A stretch of DNA of 64,000 nt from Montifringilla adamsi. Its lineage: Eukaryota; Chordata; Aves; Passeriformes; Passeridae. Under the pieces are notes generated by a model. The model was given only the letters and a program-made list of their open reading frames with translations. It made no database searches and was not told the DNA's origin. The number at the start of each line of letters is the position of its first letter. The first letter of the stretch is position 1. Shown here in pieces: positions 57,901 through 64,000 of this stretch. The stretch is taken from the NCBI GenBank assembly GCA_017590115.1, contig JAGGNK010000002.1, forward strand, positions 15,121,525 to 15,185,524, given 5' to 3'. Made by a program: the position numbers and the translations under genes.

Positions 57901-59831
57901 ATTTTGCTGACACTGTGTTCTGTTTAGAAGAAAATATGAAAAAGAACTATAAATGGGAATAAAAGAAAAATCATGTGAAAAGGAAAAGAAAACATTAATC
58001 AGAATCAAATATAGAACAGAGTAATGAATTACAAATGGCTTTCTCATGATTGTATAGAGGATTTTTTTCCACAGGATATCTGCTCCATTCAAGAGAGAAA
58101 TGAGCACTATTCAGTGAATGGAAAGTATTCAGAGTTCCATTTTTATCCTTATCATTCAGTCTAGGGGTTGAGGCCTGATTTACCACACTCCAGCTAAGCT
58201 CTGCAGTCCCTGGAGTTATTAATTTCTTCGTGAGTTGTTTTATTTATTTTTTATATGGCCTTCCTGAGTGCTTCACAGACACTAATTAATTCATCCTCAC
58301 AACACACTTGTGAAAAGGATACTGTAATTTTAGTTTTAGAGGTAGGAAGCTAATGCACAGCAGTTGGTGTCAAAATCACTAAAAATGTGTTTTTCAAGAG
58401 CAGTTTAATGTACAAATTTTCAGAACATTTTCAGAGCATAAATTTAAAACACAGGCTCTCTTGGGTTTAAATGTAGCTCTAATTTTCAGAGCTACTGAGA
58501 ACAGGGTTCATCCAGGGTTGGCACGTAGAAAACAAACACAATTAGTTGTCTTTGGAGAAAAGTGTGTTGTATTGTAAACCACTCAGATTTATGAAAGAAT
58601 TCAGTTATCTGGAATGATATTCAGCTGACTAAATTGTGCGTCTTCCCAAGTTTTCAAAACTCCTTTTGCAAAATTTTTATTACATGTATTCTAATGTCTT
58701 CCCCGATTGAGCCAGGAATCCTATTGACATTGCACAAGCTCCCACATAAATGGGATTAATTTCCAGGTCCAGGTCCATGCAGTTGCTGCACGGAGTCAGA
58801 GCTCCTGCAGGGCACTGTCTGTGTGTTTAATTGTGTAAATAAATCCTGGATCATAAAGCATTTTCACAAAAGGGACTCTGAGTCTTTGGAATGTGCATCT
58901 TCAGTTCTAGCATTTTCGAACTTCCTCTCTGTGCTTTGATGAGCTTTATGTCACTTTTTTTTTTTCCCCCCTCTCTAAAATACCTTCTTTGCATTCAGCT
59001 TTGTTAAAGCCTGGCCTTATCTGCAGCCTTCCCAGGACACTCTGTGTGCTGTGCTTTCCTGGCACTTTGCTGGACAAAGGAATTTGCATTGGGAACACTC
59101 GTTTTGGGGTCTGTTCCAGGTCCTGGGGACTCTGTTTGCATCCTGATCTCTGCAGGCATTTGTTGGCCTCCAGAATATATTGGCTTTTTTTCCTTTCTTT
59201 TTCCATTCCTTCCCCTGCTTCACTGGTCAAATTCGTTCCTCCTTTTCCCTATTTTGCCACTGATTTTTCAGTGGAAAATACTGAAACACACTCCATGTAT
59301 TTTTTATTTCATTTTGAGGTAACTTCAAGGATTGTAAAGCACTTTTTCTCCTGAATTGTAGTACTGGGTATGGTAATACCATTAATATCTGAAGTGCACA
59401 GCATAATCAGCACGAACAAGATGTCTGGAAGGCAAAGCTTTGTTTCAAACAATCAATTTGACAAACTTCAAATAAATTCCTGCACTAAGAAAGTATTAAA
59501 TTGTGAGAATCACCGTTAGCTCTGGCAGAACATGCAGACATAAATTTTTAGGAAATCAAATAGAATAAAATAACTTTGTGATTTAAGAAAATTGCCTCCT
59601 CACTTTAAATTTTTTGGCTTGATGGATCCACAATAAGCCCTTGAGCCAGGACTTTGGGTTGCTGTTGGCAGCTCCTGAGCTTGCTGCTAAATCCTTGGGG
59701 ATGAAAGTTGATGAAAGGCTGGAAAACCTTGCTATGATTTATCTCCTTCTGTGCCCAGAGCCAGCTTTGGAGCAGTTTTGCTGTCACATAAACAGGCAGC
59801 ATTTTATTGGAGATTTTATAGAGATACAGAA

Positions 59832-59862
59832 TGGGATCATAGAATGTTTTTTGAGGTTTGGG
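59832..59862 (-). mobile_element. Possible CR1 3' end remnant
   Basis: gggatcatagaatgttttttgaggtttggg resembles the terminal bases of minus-strand CR1 ends. It is too short for certainty. Confidence 0.4.
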
Positions 59863-61552
59863 CCTTTTTTCCCCCCTCTCCTGCTCTTGGATGATTGGGG
59901 ATTGTCCATAGTGAGAGATTATTACAGCCAGTATTATTTCAGATGAAACTTTTCTTTTTAATCTTCTGAACTTGATGTCCAGCTCATATACCCAGAGACC
60001 CTTCTGTGTAAGATGCAGCTTTAATCTTATTCGATGAGATTAATGATTCCTCTTAAGCAGGAGATTCTAAACAGGGAGGCAGTTGGGGTTTTGTGGTTTG
60101 GATTTGTATCTTCTGATGTCTGCGGAATGTATTCTTCTTTCCTTCTGGAATAAAGGAGGACTTTTATCCCTCTGCCTTTCACTTTGTTATTCTTTTTCTC
60201 TCTGTTGTCTGAGCTTCCCCCTGCTGATAGAATCAGTGTAATCAGACACACTTTAATTAAGATGTATGCTGCTAATATTCAGAACCTTCTTAATTTTTCC
60301 TTCTTCAGGAAGGAAATTTTTTTTTCCTTTCCTTCAGGAAAAGAGGGAACTTTTCCTGTTTCATTTTAGAAATTTAAGGAAAGCAAAGATTTTTATTTCT
60401 AAAAATAAATCATTTTAATGAAACCAGCTGAAATGTTGGAAAAACAAAAAAGCTGAACAAACAGACAAGATTTCAGGTGCACAGAGCCTCCTTTATGAAG
60501 GATTATTCATCTATCCATTCTCCAGCTATCCTTGCAAATAGTGCTTCTCTTTCTGTTGCATTTGTATTTTAAGGTGATGGAAGCCAATTTTTCCCATTTT
60601 CACAAGAAAGGAAGTGCAATGTAGGCAAGAAGAAAAAGTAGAATATGAAGTCAGCTTTTTAAATGGGAATATGCCTGGCCTAAAACTGTCATCTAATTAT
60701 TTAGAATTATTTTTAAAGGCTTACAGAAAGTTGACAAATTTCCATCATACTTGACATATAAAGGTTCTCATAGCCTAAAAGCCCAAACAAAACCAAATTT
60801 TCTTATACAGAAGAATAAAAGAAGTTACTATCTTAAGTATTTTGAGAGGTGAAAGTTGTCTAGCAGGAAGGAAAGTAGAGGTGTTTAAATTTGGGCAAAG
60901 GACTGTAACATATAAGGCAGAAAAAAACTTTGAGAGGGACTTTTTAATGGCATGAAATTCTAAAAAAAGACTCCATCACCTTCTCAAAGCACTATCATGG
61001 TGTTCATTTAAATGCATTTGTGTAACTTTGATAGTTGAAATAAGATTAAAGAACCATTTTTTATGGGGCAAAAGATCAAGGGGTGTAAGAGTTCCCTGGT
61101 TGTCTGTGGCATTACAAATCTGCATCTTTGCTGTCACTGCTTCCCTGTGCAGGAAAAATTGTTGACACTTAAAAACACACTGCTGTCATTACATCCTGCT
61201 TAATTAGCCAGATGATTCTGCAAGAAAATTTTCAAGGAAATTCCCCTGACAACTGGATGTGCTGTTTTCTGGGGAAAAGTCTCTTCAAAATGGGATTTTA
61301 AATGGTTGATGCCTTCCCATATGTTTTCAAAGGTCAGATTTTAATTAAAAACCTTTAATTCACTTTGTCACTAGGGGACAGTGGCAGGGTTCTTGATTTG
61401 ATGCCTGAGAAACATTTCCTTGTTCTCTAACATAGGTCAGTGTCATTCTTCAGAGTTTATGCCTGACACATCAGTTATTAAAGAGCAACTATTTATTTCT
61501 AAATGTTCACCAGTCTGAGCCATCTTCACTGAGGAGAATCCTTGACTCTTGC

Positions 61553-61568
61553 CTTATCTCGAGATAAG
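61553..61568. promoter_or_regulatory. 16-bp perfect palindrome with two inverted GATA sites
   Basis: cttatctcgagataag reads the same on both strands. It holds two AGATAA (GATA factor) motifs in inverted orientation around CTCGAG. A regulatory role is only a possibility. Confidence 0.4.
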
Positions 61569-63250
61569 GGGTACAGCTTGTTATTCTTTTCTCTGAGATC
61601 ATTGTTGCCATTCAAGGATAAACCAGAGAGACTAAAACCCCATTCTTGGGGGGAAGAAAAATTAAAGAAAAAAACCAGAGAGAGATATTAATCATTTTGA
61701 AAAAGGACTCCTGTGATACTTTGCTTCTAAGGCTGGAAACAGACTGGTAAGGGAACAGAAAGAAAGCTGGGAACTGAGTCAGTGGGATGGACAGGGCAGG
61801 TTGTGACAGTTAAGGACAGGTGGGACAGGAATGGACATTGCTGAGTTTGCAGAGCAGCAGGAAGGCAGACAGAGCTGGGTGGAGAGGGCAGCAGTGGAAA
61901 CTGGAAGGGAAGAGGCAGGAGAAGCCTCCGTGCCAGGTGTAGGTGCCACCCCAGAAGGGTCTCACATTGGCCAAACCCCTGCCTGGACCTGGTCACTCCA
62001 AGGTGACCAAACAATTCTCTGAATATGCCTAAACTGATCCATGTGAAGTAAAAAATTAAGATAAGAACTTTGATTTTTTTTACATAGAATAATCTTTCCA
62101 GATTTTCAGGTAAATATATGTCAAGGGGATGCTCTGCTCCTGTAATGGTCAACAAGAAACAAGCTCATTATTTTTCTTTTGGGAAAACAAGGATGAAAGC
62201 TCTGTGTAGGATTATTTGAAGGCTATGAGTCATTCACTAAAATTGTTTGATTTTTTGTATATTCTTAAATTATAATAACTAGGATGAAAGAGCAGATAAC
62301 AAAATGTAGGGTAATTCTGTGAGATCAGTCAGGTTTTATGACTCTCCAATGGCATCTGTTAAGAGATAAAATTATAATTTGATTTTTTCCAAAAATACAC
62401 AGAGATTAACAAGAGTCTAAAAACTTTAGGAAGAAATAAGTGGTAAAATTTAGTGCAAAATTTAGCACTCTGTCCTCTTGTGGCCTGAAAGATTTTCATC
62501 TGTTGGGTTTTTTGAACAGGGAATGAATCTCGTCAGAGCAAGTGGGATGTTACGACTGGGATATTAAATTTGATATAAAAGTGTGGCTGGAAATGTGTTC
62601 CTGAGGTTGACCAAGTGCTAAAAGAGCAGGAATGTTGTGTAATGTTTTCGTGAAAAGTTCACTGTGGAAATTCAGCAAACTCACACTAGATGGGCAAAAT
62701 TTCTGCTCAATTTAATTAAAAAAAAAAAAAAAACAACTAAAATAAAATTGGGTTTTTAATGGAGATTCCCCATCCCATTGTCCATCGGAGCCTTCAGCTC
62801 TCCAGGATCCTGTTTGTGTCCTTGAGTTGGCAAAGAGAACTTTGTCCTTAGCTGCTGAAGGGACCACAGAGACAGCAGAACAGCAAACACTGATAAATTA
62901 AGCATCTCTAAAAAGGAAATTCTGAAAGGTTCACCAGCAGCTTCTTTCTTCCAACTAATCCTGTTTTATGAAGCTGATTTCAAGACTGACAAGGTTTAAT
63001 TTGGATCTTTGGTTTTTACAAATTAAGTCGTTTATAAAGTACATTAATTTAAGAGAACAACTGAGATGGGGAATAAAATCTAAAGCAGAGTTTCCTATGC
63101 AATAGAGTTAAGCAACCAGCCAGCAATCAGGTTTGGACAATCTTTACTTTTAAGATTTCAATACATTTAAAACTTGCTGAAGTGCAATTAATTTACATTA
63201 AGGCAGAAGTTACATTTTCCCATGAAAAATCCAAACAGACCCAGCTAGAG

Positions 63251-63327
63251 GAGGTTGCTCAGAGCCTCATCCAGTCACAATTTGATCATCTCCAAATCAG
63301 AGATCCCACAGCTTTGCCTGTTCCAGG
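63251..63327 (-). mobile_element. CR1 LINE fragment
   Basis: gaggttgctcagagcctcat then ccagtcacaatttgatcatc and 'gatcccacagctttgcctgt' then tcc follow the minus-strand CR1 sequence found a little further from the 3' end (the 'ttgctcagagccccatccag' block). It is decayed. Confidence 0.7.
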
Positions 63328-64000
63328 ATTTTATTTTCCTGATGGTAAAACTGAAGAAAAAAATTCTTACCCAAGTTCCAACTTGTCTCTTGCTTCTCAT
63401 GCTCCCACTGTGAGGAAGAGTTTGGCTCCATCCCATCTTCCAGTTTAGGGACTTGTGGAGGGCAACATCATCTTAACTTTGTAGGATTTTTAAGTCTTGG
63501 GTTTTTCTCAAGAGGTTGGGTGGTGGTGTTTTTGTCCCCACCCTGCTTGGAGATCTCCATTAGCATTCAGGAGTCTGGAAATTGTTTTCTCTGAACAAAA
63601 TGTGCTTGGTTATTGCTGGGGACTCTAAACTTTGGGGCTGACAGCACAAGGTGATGCAGAGCTACTGAAAGAGCGATAAATCAGCAGCACAATGTACCAA
63701 TTAGATTAATTAGATTTCCAAATGTGATGGATAAGGGTGCTGTGTGAAGAGAGGGGGAGCTCTGACCTGGCTGCTGAGAGGGAAGCACAGGAGCCTCCCT
63801 GACATTTGGGGCTCTGAGTGGGCTCAGCTCCAAAGATCCCTGCTCTGGTTGTCTCTCTCCATTTGTCAGTCTCCTCCTTGGAGCAGAATTCCTGATGGAC
63901 TAATTACAAAGCTCTGTTAGTTCACTAAGCTCATTTTCCCCATAAATTAGCAATATGAGCACTGGCTCCTGTCTTGTCTGAGTTAGACTCTGGCTTCGTT

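Noticed and set aside
63182..63448. 88-codon + strand open frame near the window end
   Set aside because: Part of it is a minus-strand CR1 fragment; no splice signals.

Overview
The window looks like part of one long gene in a bird genome, probably a songbird. The bird call rests on several short CR1 LINE 3' ends in the avian style (a decayed 'aggttggaaaagacctttgagatcat' or 'gttggaagggaccca...caaactcctggccc' type of sequence), on LTR-like fragments and on the AT-rich, intron-like background. The songbird placement is an inference. Nothing prokaryotic is present: there are no operons, no dense ORFs and no ribosome binding sites. Nearly all open reading frames are chance frames in intron sequence.

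The only protein-coding signal is five consecutive exons on the + strand that splice in frame into 206 residues of a connector enhancer of kinase suppressor of Ras. The best match is CNKSR2 (CNK2/MAGUIN), a Ras/MAPK and postsynaptic scaffold. The exons lie at 25454-25617 (most of the SAM domain), 45086-45288, 46557-46644, 52921-52962 and 55434-55553 (together the CRIC region up to the start of the PDZ domain). All have AG/GT borders and matching phases. The first coding exon (start codon and the first turn of SAM) and everything from the PDZ domain onward lie outside the window.

Layout: 1-25453 is upstream intron. It holds a CR1 end near 11.2 kb, a C-rich minisatellite at 12.9-13.4 kb followed directly by a minus-strand LTR fragment, a T-rich simple repeat at 17.2 kb, a perfect 24-bp palindrome at 20.7 kb and a second CR1 end at 22.4 kb. 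The next intron (25618-45085) holds CT and AT microsatellites, a 26-bp palindrome, an LTR-like segment near 40.5-40.8 kb, a strongly C-depleted AT-rich block at 42.0-42.5 kb, a 63-base A run and, just before exon 3, an imperfect tandem duplication of about 170-190 bp carrying decoy splice acceptors. The three shorter introns and the last intron hold further CR1 scraps, a CA repeat, a TTTA repeat and a GATA palindrome.

The most interesting points are: (1) the CNKSR2 exons carry more amino-acid changes than I would expect for this very conserved neuronal gene, concentrated in one exon, which raises the possibility of a diverged paralog such as a germline-restricted-chromosome copy; (2) the duplicated decoy acceptors before exon 3; (3) the C-depleted block, which could be an LTR edited by APOBEC; (4) the minisatellite-LTR junction. 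I found no clear previously undescribed system, and everything beyond the exons should be read as candidate observations.
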